IMG/VR virus record: IMGVR_UViG_3300030380_000755
Span: 1 to 62,335 of that record
Reading direction: 5' to 3' (one strand)
DNA: 62,335 nt
From: a virus
Both the position numbers and the translations under genes were made by a program. The notes beneath the pieces were generated by a model. That model was given only the letters and a program-made list of their open reading frames with translations. It searched no databases and was not told the origin of the DNA. Of the stretch, positions 1 through 8,300 are shown in pieces (the stretch's first letter is position 1; the number at the start of each line of letters is the position of its first letter).

Positions 1-114
1 CAACGAATTATGGGAAGAAGTAGACATGATCCATGAAGATATGGGCGGTATGGCTTCTCATATGATGGAAATCATTAAGATTCAGGCTCGTGTTAAGACC
101 CTAGAAGGCACGTT
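1..114 (+). repeat. Left copy of the contig-end overlap
   Basis: Matches 62222-62335 over 114 bases with eight differences (positions 1, 8, 10, 16, 22, 25, 34, 76). Only two change the protein (Leu/Ile and Glu/Asp). Shows that the map closes into a circle or carries a terminal repeat. Confidence 0.9.
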
Positions 115-157
115 GGAGTATCTTACACGGTCTCCTATGCATTCGGATGCTAGATAA
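1..157 (+). CDS. C-terminal part of membrane-anchored coiled-coil (spanin-like) protein, continued from the right end
   Basis: Open frame from base 2 to a TAA at 155-157, with no start codon because the contig begins inside the gene. It encodes an acidic, Met-rich helical segment ending in SPMHSDAR. The same frame and nearly the same peptide occur at the right end (62222-62335), where the N-terminal half including a membrane helix is found. Joined, the two pieces make a protein of about 134 aa. The TAA overlaps the ATG of the next gene (TAATG), typical of this late operon. A role in lysis (inner-membrane spanin-like) is inferred only from topology and from lying just before the endolysin. Confidence 0.75.
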   Translation, partial: NELWEEVDMIHEDMGGMASHMMEIIKIQARVKTLEGTLEYLTRSPMHSDAR

Positions 158-351
158 TGGAACAGACTATCGAAACCTTTAATGGTACTAAGAACGTAGA
201 GGTAAACACAATTTCTAGTCAAGGTGATGTTCAAGCGGGTATTGAGTTTATATATCATATGCGAGAACATCTTTTAGATGTTGCTGTAGCCACGACTTTT
301 GGTCTTATTGTGTATGGTATAATTTTATTTATGAAAGCGAAAATCAAATGA
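157..351 (+). CDS. Small single-pass membrane protein in the lysis cassette
   Basis: 64-aa protein with a polar N-terminal half and one hydrophobic helix (about residues 38-59, from LLDVAVAT to GIILFM) followed by a short basic tail (KAKIK). There is no signal peptidase site. Its start overlaps the stop of the preceding coiled-coil gene and its stop overlaps the start of the endolysin gene (ATGA), so the three are translationally coupled. Small size, a single membrane helix with basic tail and the endolysin neighbour suggest a holin, antiholin or spanin component, but I do not recognise a family. Confidence 0.7.
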   Translation: MEQTIETFNGTKNVEVNTISSQGDVQAGIEFIYHMREHLLDVAVATTFGLIVYGIILFMKAKIK

Positions 352-986
352 GTAAAGCAATGAAAGCCTTGCAAGAACGCTGCGGAGTAACTCCTGACGG
401 AGCTTTTGGACCCAATACAGCAAGAGCAATTTCTAGACATTATGAACTATCTCCAGAACGTGCGGCTCACTTGTTAGGTCAGTCTGCGCACGAAAGTGGG
501 TATTTTAAACTTACGGAAGAAAATCTTAATTATTCTGAAGACGCATTAAATCGTGTTTTTGGTCGTTATTTTGGTGGAGGTAAAGAGGACGCATCTGAAT
601 ATGCGCGTAATCCACAAAAGATCGCCAACTATGTGTATATGGACAAGCATAGATCAAAGGGCGGTGCGCTCGGAAATGTTGAGGAAAATGACGGTTTCGC
701 TTTCCGAGGCCGAGGATTTTTGCAATGCACGGGCCGTACAAATTACCGAAAGTTTGCATCAGAAATGAGATTACCTGACGTAATGAAAGACCCTGATCTT
801 GTGGCTACAGACTACGCATTTGAAAGTGCATACTGGTTTTTTAAACGCAATGGTCTTTTTAAAATAGCAGATAAAGGTGTAAACGACGATGTAATCACAG
901 AGATTACTCGTAGGGTAAATGGCGGAACGCATGGTTTGGATGACAGGCTTGAAAAGACCAAAAAAATTTACGGTTGGTTAATTTAA
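348..986 (+). CDS. Endolysin: peptidoglycan-binding segment plus GH19 chitinase-like lysozyme
   Basis: 212-aa cell-wall hydrolase for host lysis. Residues about 5-30 resemble a short peptidoglycan-binding domain (GVTPDGAFGPNTARAI). The rest is a glycoside hydrolase 19 type lysozyme: QSAHESGYF with the expected catalytic Glu at residue 49, ENLNYS, a VFGRYF segment and the conserved GFAFRGRGFLQCTGRTNY block at about 116-133. The length fits phage GH19 lysozymes. No signal peptide is visible, so release should depend on a holin, and several candidate membrane proteins lie just upstream across the contig join. ATG 348 overlaps the previous stop codon. Confidence 0.92.
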   Translation: MSKAMKALQERCGVTPDGAFGPNTARAISRHYELSPERAAHLLGQSAHESGYFKLTEENLNYSEDALNRVFGRYFGGGKEDASEYARNPQKIANYVYMDKHRSKGGALGNVEENDGFAFRGRGFLQCTGRTNYRKFASEMRLPDVMKDPDLVATDYAFESAYWFFKRNGLFKIADKGVNDDVITEITRRVNGGTHGLDDRLEKTKKIYGWLI

Positions 987-1007
987 ACTTATAGATTAAG
1001 GTGTAAC

Positions 1008-2855
1008 ATGTCCCTAAAAAAGCTACTTTTAAAGTCTGGTGTGAACCGCGAAAACACACGCTACACAAGCGAAGGTGGCTGGTACGAGTGTGATAAGATA
1101 CGTTTTCGACAGGGTACACCTGAGAAGATAGGTGGTTGGCAACGTATATCTGCTACCACGTTTCAAGGTGTATGTAGGTCATTGTGGAACTGGGTAACAT
1201 TAGGTAGTCAGAACCTTATTGCTGTTGGCACTAACCTAAAATACTACATTGAGAACGGTGGAGCATATAGCGATATCACCCCATTACGTGCTACAGTAAC
1301 GCTTACAAACCCGTTTGCAACAACTTCTGGTTCTCCTATAGTTACGGTTACCGATGCAAATGGTGGATATACGGATGGAGATTATGTTACCTATAGTGGC
1401 GCTAGCGCCGTAGGTGGACTTACGCTAAATGGTGAATACCAGCTAACGTTGACTACTACAACTAACGAATACACAATAGATGCAGGTTCTGCGGCTTCTT
1501 CTACTGCAACGGGTGGTGGTACGGTTACAGCGGCGTATCAGATTAACGTCGGCACCGCGTTTGCTATCCCACTTACAGGTTGGGGCGCAGGTTCTTGGAG
1601 TTCAGGTATTTACGGTGTAGGCGTAACCTCTACAGAGTCTATCAGGCTTTGGAGTGAATCTAATTTTGGCGAAGACCTTGTTTTTGGTCCTCGCGGCGGC
1701 GGAATGTACTACTGGGACGCAAGCAACGGTTTAACTACACGAGGTGTAGAACTATCATCCCTTGGAGGCGCGAGTAATGTGCCCACAAGCCAGAAACTTA
1801 TAGAAGTGTCCGACATCAATCGTTTTGTGTTTGCGTTTGGTGCAAATGAGTTTGGTACTGCTACAGTAAACCCTATGTTGGTGCGTTGGTCAGATCAAGG
1901 TAGCGCGATAGACTGGACACCTTCTGTTACGTCACAGGCAGGGTTTCTTACATTATCTAACGGCACAGAGATAATTGCCGCAAAACAAGCACGACAAGAG
2001 GTATTGGTATGGACTGATTCCGCGCTGTATTCTCTACAATATGTGGGCGCTCCTGTAGTATGGTCAGCACAGCTTGTTGGTGAAAACATATCTACAGCAG
2101 CACAAAACTGTGTAGCCTATGCTAACGGTGTAGCCTATTGGATGGGTAAAGATAAGTTCTACAAATATGACGGGCGTACTCAACCATTACGCTGTGACCT
2201 ACGAAAGTTTATTTTTGGTAACTTTAATGAGCAACAGTATGAGCAAGTATTTGCAGGGACTAACGAATCTTATCACGAAATATGGTGGTTCTATTGTTCT
2301 GCAGACGCAACAGCTATAGATCGTTATGTGGTATATAACTACCTAGAAGATATTTGGTACTATGGCACAATGGCGCGTACTGCATGGCTTGATTCCGGTC
2401 TACGGGGTAATCCTCTGGCAGCTACGTACTCACACAACCTTGTAAACCACGAGGAAGGTGTAGATGACAACGAGACAGCCACCACTGCGGCGATACACGC
2501 GTTTATTGCTTCTGCAGAGTTTGATTTAGAAGACGGTCACCAGTTTGCATTTATCTGGCGTATATTACCCGATATACGGTTTGACGGGTCTACAACGGGT
2601 TCCCCTAGTGCAACAATGACGTTACTACCACTTGCTAATTCTGGTTCTGGTTATAATGATCCCTTGTCGGAAGGTGGAAGTAACTCAAGTGCGATAACGC
2701 GTACGGCTGTACTTCCTGTGGAAGCATATACAGGACAGATATACACTCGCGTGCGCGGTAGGCAGCTTGCTATGAAGGTAGAATCTACTGATGAAGGTGT
2801 TACATGGCAGCTTGGTTCGCCGCGAATTGACATGCGTCCTGATGGGAGGCGATAA
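1008..2855 (+). CDS. Virion structural protein, probably tail or neck
   Basis: 615-aa protein starting after a good ribosome binding site (AAGGTG). The N-terminus (about residues 8-45) has the pattern GVNRENTRYTSEGGWYEC followed by IRFRQGTPEKIGGW, which I know from structural proteins of marine podoviruses. Most of the rest is Gly/Ser/Thr-rich and predicted beta, with many aromatic-containing short repeats (YYWDASNGL, WWFYCS), consistent with a beta-propeller or tailspike/tail-hub fold. It ends TAATG with the next gene, the first of a virion block. The exact position in the particle cannot be told from sequence. Confidence 0.7.
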   Translation: MSLKKLLLKSGVNRENTRYTSEGGWYECDKIRFRQGTPEKIGGWQRISATTFQGVCRSLWNWVTLGSQNLIAVGTNLKYYIENGGAYSDITPLRATVTLTNPFATTSGSPIVTVTDANGGYTDGDYVTYSGASAVGGLTLNGEYQLTLTTTTNEYTIDAGSAASSTATGGGTVTAAYQINVGTAFAIPLTGWGAGSWSSGIYGVGVTSTESIRLWSESNFGEDLVFGPRGGGMYYWDASNGLTTRGVELSSLGGASNVPTSQKLIEVSDINRFVFAFGANEFGTATVNPMLVRWSDQGSAIDWTPSVTSQAGFLTLSNGTEIIAAKQARQEVLVWTDSALYSLQYVGAPVVWSAQLVGENISTAAQNCVAYANGVAYWMGKDKFYKYDGRTQPLRCDLRKFIFGNFNEQQYEQVFAGTNESYHEIWWFYCSADATAIDRYVVYNYLEDIWYYGTMARTAWLDSGLRGNPLAATYSHNLVNHEEGVDDNETATTAAIHAFIASAEFDLEDGHQFAFIWRILPDIRFDGSTTGSPSATMTLLPLANSGSGYNDPLSEGGSNSSAITRTAVLPVEAYTGQIYTRVRGRQLAMKVESTDEGVTWQLGSPRIDMRPDGRR

Positions 2856-3472
2856 TGCCTAGCGAGATTGATAGGGTAGTCCCACCTGCACTTCCGCTAG
2901 CACCTGAAGGGTATGATCGTCCATACATGGATCAGAACAGCAACGTGTTACGTTTGTTTTTTAATCGCCTTGTTAACTCATTAAACACCTTACTTAGCAC
3001 TGATGTTGGAGGTAAGTTTTTATATAACCCGTGCGCAGCGTTCCATAGCACACAGGATCAAACAGCCTCGTCCACAAACACGGGGTATGCGGTTACATTC
3101 AACAATACCTCGTATAGCAATGCCATTACGTTATCAAATAACAGTCGAATAAACGTACAAAACCCCGGTATATACAAGTTCGACGTTACGCTGCAGTTAG
3201 AACACAATAACTCTAGTGAGACACCTGTAACCGTTTGGGAACAAAAGAACGGTAGTGCGATAGCGTATTCGGGGCATATGTTTGACGTAAAAGGTAATGA
3301 TGACTACGTTATACACTGGGGGTTTACTGTTTCTTTGGTAGCAAACGACTACATAGAGGTTTATTGGGCAACAGGAGACACCCAGTTAAATTTACACACA
3401 GAAGCCGCTACGTCTCCACATCCCGGGATACCGTCTGCGTCTATAGACATCTCCTTTGTAAGTAACGTATAG
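2855..3472 (+). CDS. Structural protein with C-terminal C1q/TNF-like jelly-roll
   Basis: 205-aa protein. The N-terminal 60 residues are proline-rich then helical (RLFFNRLVNSLNTLL), a likely attachment segment. Residues about 75-205 look like a C1q/TNF-type jelly roll: AVTFNNTSYSNAI, then NNSRINVQNPGIYKFDVTL, two alternating hydrophobic strands and a terminal SIDISFVSNV. Such domains occur on phage surface proteins and trimerise. The start overlaps the upstream stop (TAATG). A short hairpin and the ACP gene follow. Surface display on the virion is inference. Confidence 0.6.
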   Translation: MPSEIDRVVPPALPLAPEGYDRPYMDQNSNVLRLFFNRLVNSLNTLLSTDVGGKFLYNPCAAFHSTQDQTASSTNTGYAVTFNNTSYSNAITLSNNSRINVQNPGIYKFDVTLQLEHNNSSETPVTVWEQKNGSAIAYSGHMFDVKGNDDYVIHWGFTVSLVANDYIEVYWATGDTQLNLHTEAATSPHPGIPSASIDISFVSNV

Positions 3473-3477
3473 TAAAA

Positions 3478-3498
3478 GCACCCTTAACAAATAGGTGC
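3478..3498 (+). promoter_or_regulatory. Small hairpin over the ribosome binding site of the ACP gene
   Basis: GCACC at 3478-3482 can pair with GGTGC at 3494-3498 across an 11-base loop. The 3' arm contains the AGGTG that would serve as the ribosome binding site for the ATG at 3502. This is the only non-overlapping junction longer than 20 bases in the block around the lipid genes. It could throttle translation of the ACP-ketosynthase pair; a five-base stem can also arise by chance. Confidence 0.3.
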
Positions 3499-3501
3499 AA
3501 A

Positions 3502-3789
3502 ATGGACTTTATAGAGCTGTTCGACGCGTGTGTACAGGAAACTAAACCACGCTTAGACAAATATACTAAACCCACATCATTAGATGTTACCTTAAAAGAA
3601 GAAGATATTGGGCTGGATAGCCTAGACGTAACGCTTACGTTTGTCATGTTGTTTGAAATATATGGCATTCCAGAGACAGAAGATTTTAGCGTGCCCACCG
3701 AATCATTACGACATGTACGAGATTATATGTGGGATAACAAACAACGAGACTTCGATACTGTAAAAGCAGCTATGGAGGCTGTAATATGA
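3502..3789 (+). CDS. Acyl carrier protein-like protein
   Basis: 95-aa acidic helical protein. Residues 35-58 match the core of acyl carrier proteins: DIGLDSLDVTL then FVMLFEIYGIPE. The DSL motif puts Ser40 where ACPs carry 4'-phosphopantetheine, and the following helix has the usual acidic and hydrophobic face. A third helix (ESLRHVRDYMWDN) fits helix IV. Length is in the ACP range (75-95 aa). The stop overlaps the ATG of a ketosynthase gene (ATATGA), so the enzyme and its carrier are made together. Whether it is loaded by the host phosphopantetheinyl transferase cannot be seen. No transferase gene is visible in the window. Confidence 0.75.
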   Translation: MDFIELFDACVQETKPRLDKYTKPTSLDVTLKEEDIGLDSLDVTLTFVMLFEIYGIPETEDFSVPTESLRHVRDYMWDNKQRDFDTVKAAMEAVI

Positions 3790-4898
3790 TTTATTTATCC
3801 AAATTTTACAATAACTATGCCGAAAACACTACGTTGGTTGATGATGTACCGTTTCCACAACATGCGCATATACTCCTTGAAACTTTTAAACGTGCTAAAT
3901 CTGGGTTGAAATATCCGCCGCATACGTTGTTAGAAACAGTAATAACCGACGAAGCCATAAATTACGTGTTGGATAACCCCGTAAAAGGTAAGACCGCATT
4001 TATCTTTGCTGCAGGCAATCAAGGTTGGATGGCTAACAATGGACGTTATGATAAAAATGATGCTGCGGAATTACATTACAAAGTAAAGCTACCGTTTATT
4101 GTATTAACAAATATATACGCGGGGCGTGTGGCTAGTATGTTTCACGTGCACGACCACGTATCCACGGACGCTAGCGCGTGCGCGTCTAGTTTAAAGGTAA
4201 TGATGGACGTACAAAATCTTATGAATAACTTTGGGTTTGACCGTGTTATTGTGCTTAGTGGCGAAGATGCCGTTAACAATTTAACCTTAGAGTTTTTTGG
4301 TGAGGCAGGGGCTAGCTTGCAGTACAAAGACGAAGAACGCATAAAACCATCCGCGTTTGACAAGGTTAATCAAGGCTTTTTCTTAGGGCAAGGCGCAGCA
4401 CTATGTATATTTGAAAAACAACATGCTGGACTAACTAAACCTAGAGCCGCGTTTCTTGGCGCATATACATCTGCGGAAGACAATACAAACCCTCTTGGAC
4501 AACGTTCAGACGGCGAAGGCTATTCAAAAGCCATAGAAGGTGCTCTACACATTTCTTGTGTCCCAGCTTCACTTGTACAGGTGGTGAAAACTCATGGGAC
4601 AGGTACAGAAGTCAATAATAAAGCAGAAAAAGCCGCATTACAACGTAGTTTGGAGAAATTTGTGGCTACATCATACAAACAACGAATAGGCCATACTATG
4701 GGCGCTAGCGGGTTATTAGAGACAGGACTGTTGCTAAATGACATGGAATGCGGTATTGTACCACAAATCCTCAACAGGACTGAAGACGATGACGTGTTTT
4801 TGTCCTACGATGCGCCAGCCCCTCAAGGGCCATTTCTTAGTCTAGCCGCTGGCATGGGTAATATCTATTCAGCCGCAATTTTTTCTACGGAGGTGTAG
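3786..4898 (+). CDS. Beta-ketoacyl-ACP synthase (ketosynthase, KAS I/II type)
   Basis: 370-aa condensing enzyme of the thiolase fold, which joins an acyl-thioester to a malonyl-ACP extender or, in some relatives, decarboxylates malonyl-ACP. All catalytic residues are visible: Cys132 in STDASACASSL, His270 in VKTHGTGTE, and Lys298 and His303 in KQRIGHTMGASGLLETG. Their spacing (C to H 138, K to H 5) closely follows E. coli FabF. The C-terminal glycine motif is AAGMGNIYSAAIF. The protein is shorter than FabF (about 410 aa), mainly at the N-terminus. It is translationally coupled to the ACP gene and followed two bases later by a small gene of the same operon. It is an unexpected gene inside a virion module. 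Confidence 0.88.
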   Translation: MIYLSKFYNNYAENTTLVDDVPFPQHAHILLETFKRAKSGLKYPPHTLLETVITDEAINYVLDNPVKGKTAFIFAAGNQGWMANNGRYDKNDAAELHYKVKLPFIVLTNIYAGRVASMFHVHDHVSTDASACASSLKVMMDVQNLMNNFGFDRVIVLSGEDAVNNLTLEFFGEAGASLQYKDEERIKPSAFDKVNQGFFLGQGAALCIFEKQHAGLTKPRAAFLGAYTSAEDNTNPLGQRSDGEGYSKAIEGALHISCVPASLVQVVKTHGTGTEVNNKAEKAALQRSLEKFVATSYKQRIGHTMGASGLLETGLLLNDMECGIVPQILNRTEDDDVFLSYDAPAPQGPFLSLAAGMGNIYSAAIFSTEV

Positions 4899-4899
4899 A

Positions 4900-5367
4900 G
4901 TGGCGACTGTAATAGACAGTAAACAAACACAATTAGAACCTGCGCAGATCATACTAAAATTTGCGGAGGATTATAACGATACGGGGTACCCTGTTGAGGC
5001 TGTTGCGGCGGGTGTAATAAAAGAGGTAACAATGCCCGACACCGATCTGGTGCAATTTGGTAATACCGCATTTATTGGGCATAGAGGTAAAGGTAAAAAT
5101 AAAGACCTTATGTGGGGACGTGGTTTAACTGTAGACACCGCACAAAACTTCATTGCGGCAGGACTAAAGTATTTTACTCATTTACAAAATATAGGCATAA
5201 AACGTTATACTACAGATTATAATGGTGATATATATGATAGTGCGTTTAGAACGTGGAAACGGTACGCAGATCGCGTCGATACTAAGATTGCCGTAGGACG
5301 TAAAGCTAACGGTGGTTCTAGGGCGTATGTTACTTTGGGAGAAATGCCATTGAGTGAGATAACTTAA
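4900..5367 (+). CDS. Unknown protein, possibly GNAT-fold acyltransferase-like
   Basis: 155-aa protein with a GTG start placed by a clear GGAGGT five bases upstream, just after the ketosynthase stop. I do not recognise a family with certainty. The order of predicted elements from residue about 45 onward (strand NTAFIGH, helix DTAQNFIAAGLKYFTHL, strand RYTTDY, helix DSAFRTWKRYA, then strands KIAVGRK and AYVTLGE) resembles the second half of GNAT N-acyltransferases. Similar proteins occur beside internal virion proteins in podoviruses. Given its neighbours, it could take acyl groups from ACP, or simply be an internal virion protein. Confidence 0.5.
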   Translation: MATVIDSKQTQLEPAQIILKFAEDYNDTGYPVEAVAAGVIKEVTMPDTDLVQFGNTAFIGHRGKGKNKDLMWGRGLTVDTAQNFIAAGLKYFTHLQNIGIKRYTTDYNGDIYDSAFRTWKRYADRVDTKIAVGRKANGGSRAYVTLGEMPLSEIT

Positions 5368-5368
5368 T

Positions 5369-8300
5369 ATGCCGATTGGTGAACTAATAAGCGATGTAAT
5401 CGGTGGCGCTGCAGACCTCGTAGGAGATGTTGTTGGTCTCGTTGGTGATGCGGTTGAGTGGGTTGTAGATGAAATAATAGAGCCTGTAGTGAGTGGCATT
5501 GGTGATGTTGTTGAGTATGCGCTCGACAATCCCATTGAAGCTCTTGCAACATTAGCAGTTACTGTGGCCGCGCCGTACGCCGCGCCTTTTCTTGGTACTA
5601 CAGCTACCGCATTAACGGGCGCTGCTAAATGGGTAATACCGTTGGCTAGCGGCACGCAAACCTTGGTTAACGGTGGTAGTATTAGTGATGCTGTTAAATC
5701 CGCTGCCATTAGTTTCGCGGGTACATATGCGGGTAAAATAGCTGGAACCTATATTAATCCTACAATAGAAAATATAACGTCCAAAGCCATATCTAATACA
5801 AAATTAGCAAGTACAGTGTCTAACGTGTTAGGCGCAGGTACAAAGTCCGCTACTAAAACTTTTGTACGAACTGGTGATTTAAAAGCAGCAAGCACCGCGT
5901 TTACTCAATCCGTAGCTCTTGGAGGTGTGAATGCAGGGTTAGAAGCCGCAACAGATGCGGTTATGGGTAATATTAATGATACCTTGCAGAAAACTGGATT
6001 TGGTAAAGAATTTAATGATCTTTCTTCGGGGATCAAAGATTCAATTTATACTAGTGTAGCCGCAGAAATTACAGGGCAAAACTTATCTACACAACAAATA
6101 GTAAACGCGTTAGATTCTAATGGTTTTGTTACAGACCTTATTAATAAATACGTACCTGTAGCAAGTTTTATGGATGGGTTTATAGAGGATGCTAAAGTTA
6201 GGCTAGGCAAAGATTTATCAGCTACACAGATACAACTTCTATCCGATGCAATGTCAGCAAGTTGGGAGAAAGCAAAAGAAGGAAATCCCGATTTAACAGG
6301 CGAGGCGTTCTTTGGTAGCTTGCAAGAAGACGCATACGAAGAGTTAATTGATACTATTAGTGATCCTATCGATGCAGCTTTAGACAATATTACAGGAAAT
6401 GCAGCTAGCGCAGAATTAGCTGCAGCACCACTTAATGAAGCTATTAGAAAAAGCGCTGAAGCAGCAGCTAACTTCAATGAATTGACAGGGCAACTAACCG
6501 AACGAATTGCGGAACAAGAACGATTACAAGGTGTATACGATGATGCAAGAGCGCAGCATAATGCTAACCCGTCGCAAGCAACAGCAGATGCCGTTAACAC
6601 CGCAGCGGCGGCATTCAACGATCACACAATAAATTTAAATGCAGACTACCCAAGTATCAAAGAGCAATTGGACGAATACAAAGCTCAACACGATAAATAT
6701 GAGCCTACGATAGAAGGCTTACAAGAAACGTATGACGAAGAATCTAAATATCTTATATCTGACATTGAAGATTTAGATGCTGCGCTTAAACCTATGTTAA
6801 CAGGTGTAGATCGAATAACTGCTATTGCGTTACGTCCCGGCATTGATGAAAATGGATACAGGGAAGCTATGGGGCTTGGTCCTGACGAAGATGTTTATGG
6901 ACATTACTTAGCGAATCAAAAATTAGCAGACAATATTATTGCTGCAGACATTGCAGCGGGCTACGTCAACATGGCAAATAATAACATATCTTCGGATAGT
7001 CTACCAAACATACCTAGCGAAATAACCCGTCCCACTATCTATGGTGCGCCTAAAGGGTTAACAATACCTGACAGCCCTGACGCACTAAACATAGATTTTA
7101 CTGCGCCAAAACCACCTGTAGTATATAGCGGACGTGGCGGCGATCCACGAGATTATGGATTAACAGAAGAAGAAGTAGCTGAATACATGGCAGATAATAT
7201 TGCTGCAGGTGTGTTTGACACGTTTAAAACAACCGCATCAGACCTATACAGAAATTTTACATCAGGCGGGGCAGAAGCTGGTGCTTACACTGTGGGCGGA
7301 TTTGGTACGTTTGCAGACGAAATAGCAGAAAATATGATTGATGCATTTAATGTAGACTACTCAGACGCTGAAGCTATTTTCTACAACAGTCTTGCAGTAC
7401 AATACGACCCAAATCTAACGGACGACGAAAAAGCTGAAGCACTGGCGCAAAACACTGCTGCATATCTTGCAGCAACAGAAAAAATAAAGGCGGAACAAGG
7501 TTCTACCGTTACTGTTTTTTCATCGTACACTGATCCATTAAAAAAATATATTATGGACATTAGCGATGCGGAGGAGGCCAAAATATCTCCTGAAATGCAG
7601 GTCCGCCAATACAATGCACTACCTGCACCCGATACTACTTGGGAACAAATTCTTTCAGGAAAAGCTAAAGACCGTCTTGGGCGTCCCTATGGGTTTGGTG
7701 ATCCTCTTGCAACGGTGATGTCTGGAGTACAAGAACTTCCCGACCTTGCGGTTGATATGGCGCTACTTGCTATAACTAAAAACCCTGCAATATTAGGTGG
7801 TACCGTAGCGGTAACGAGTATGGCAGAGGCGGGAGACGCCGCAGCGGATGAGATTGAAGAAGCGCTTACCAATGCGCGTGCGTCAGGGGAGCTACAAAAA
7901 ACACAAGAGTTTGCCGATTTAGTACGAGTATTTGATGGAGATGAAGACGCTGCGTTTGAAAGACTAGTAGACCAAAGTATGGGGTATGCTGCCACAACAG
8001 GTGTTATTGGTGGTATTGGGGACGTTGTTTTAGGTAAGATTGCAGGCGCTAGTGGTGGATCTAAATTACTATCTACAGTTCCTGTTGGTCTACAGACGGT
8101 AGTTAAAACAGGTACAGGCGGTGTTTCTGGGGGTATTAACGAAGCTGTAGAACAAGTACCTATAAACATGGCGCAGATTGATGCTGGGTTAGATGTTGAC
8201 ATTGATTCAGGTACTGGCGCAGCGTTTTTAGTCGGTTTATCAAGCGAGGGCACTGCAACTGCAGGGGCGGCGTCTCTCACAGCTATTACTGACACAGTAA

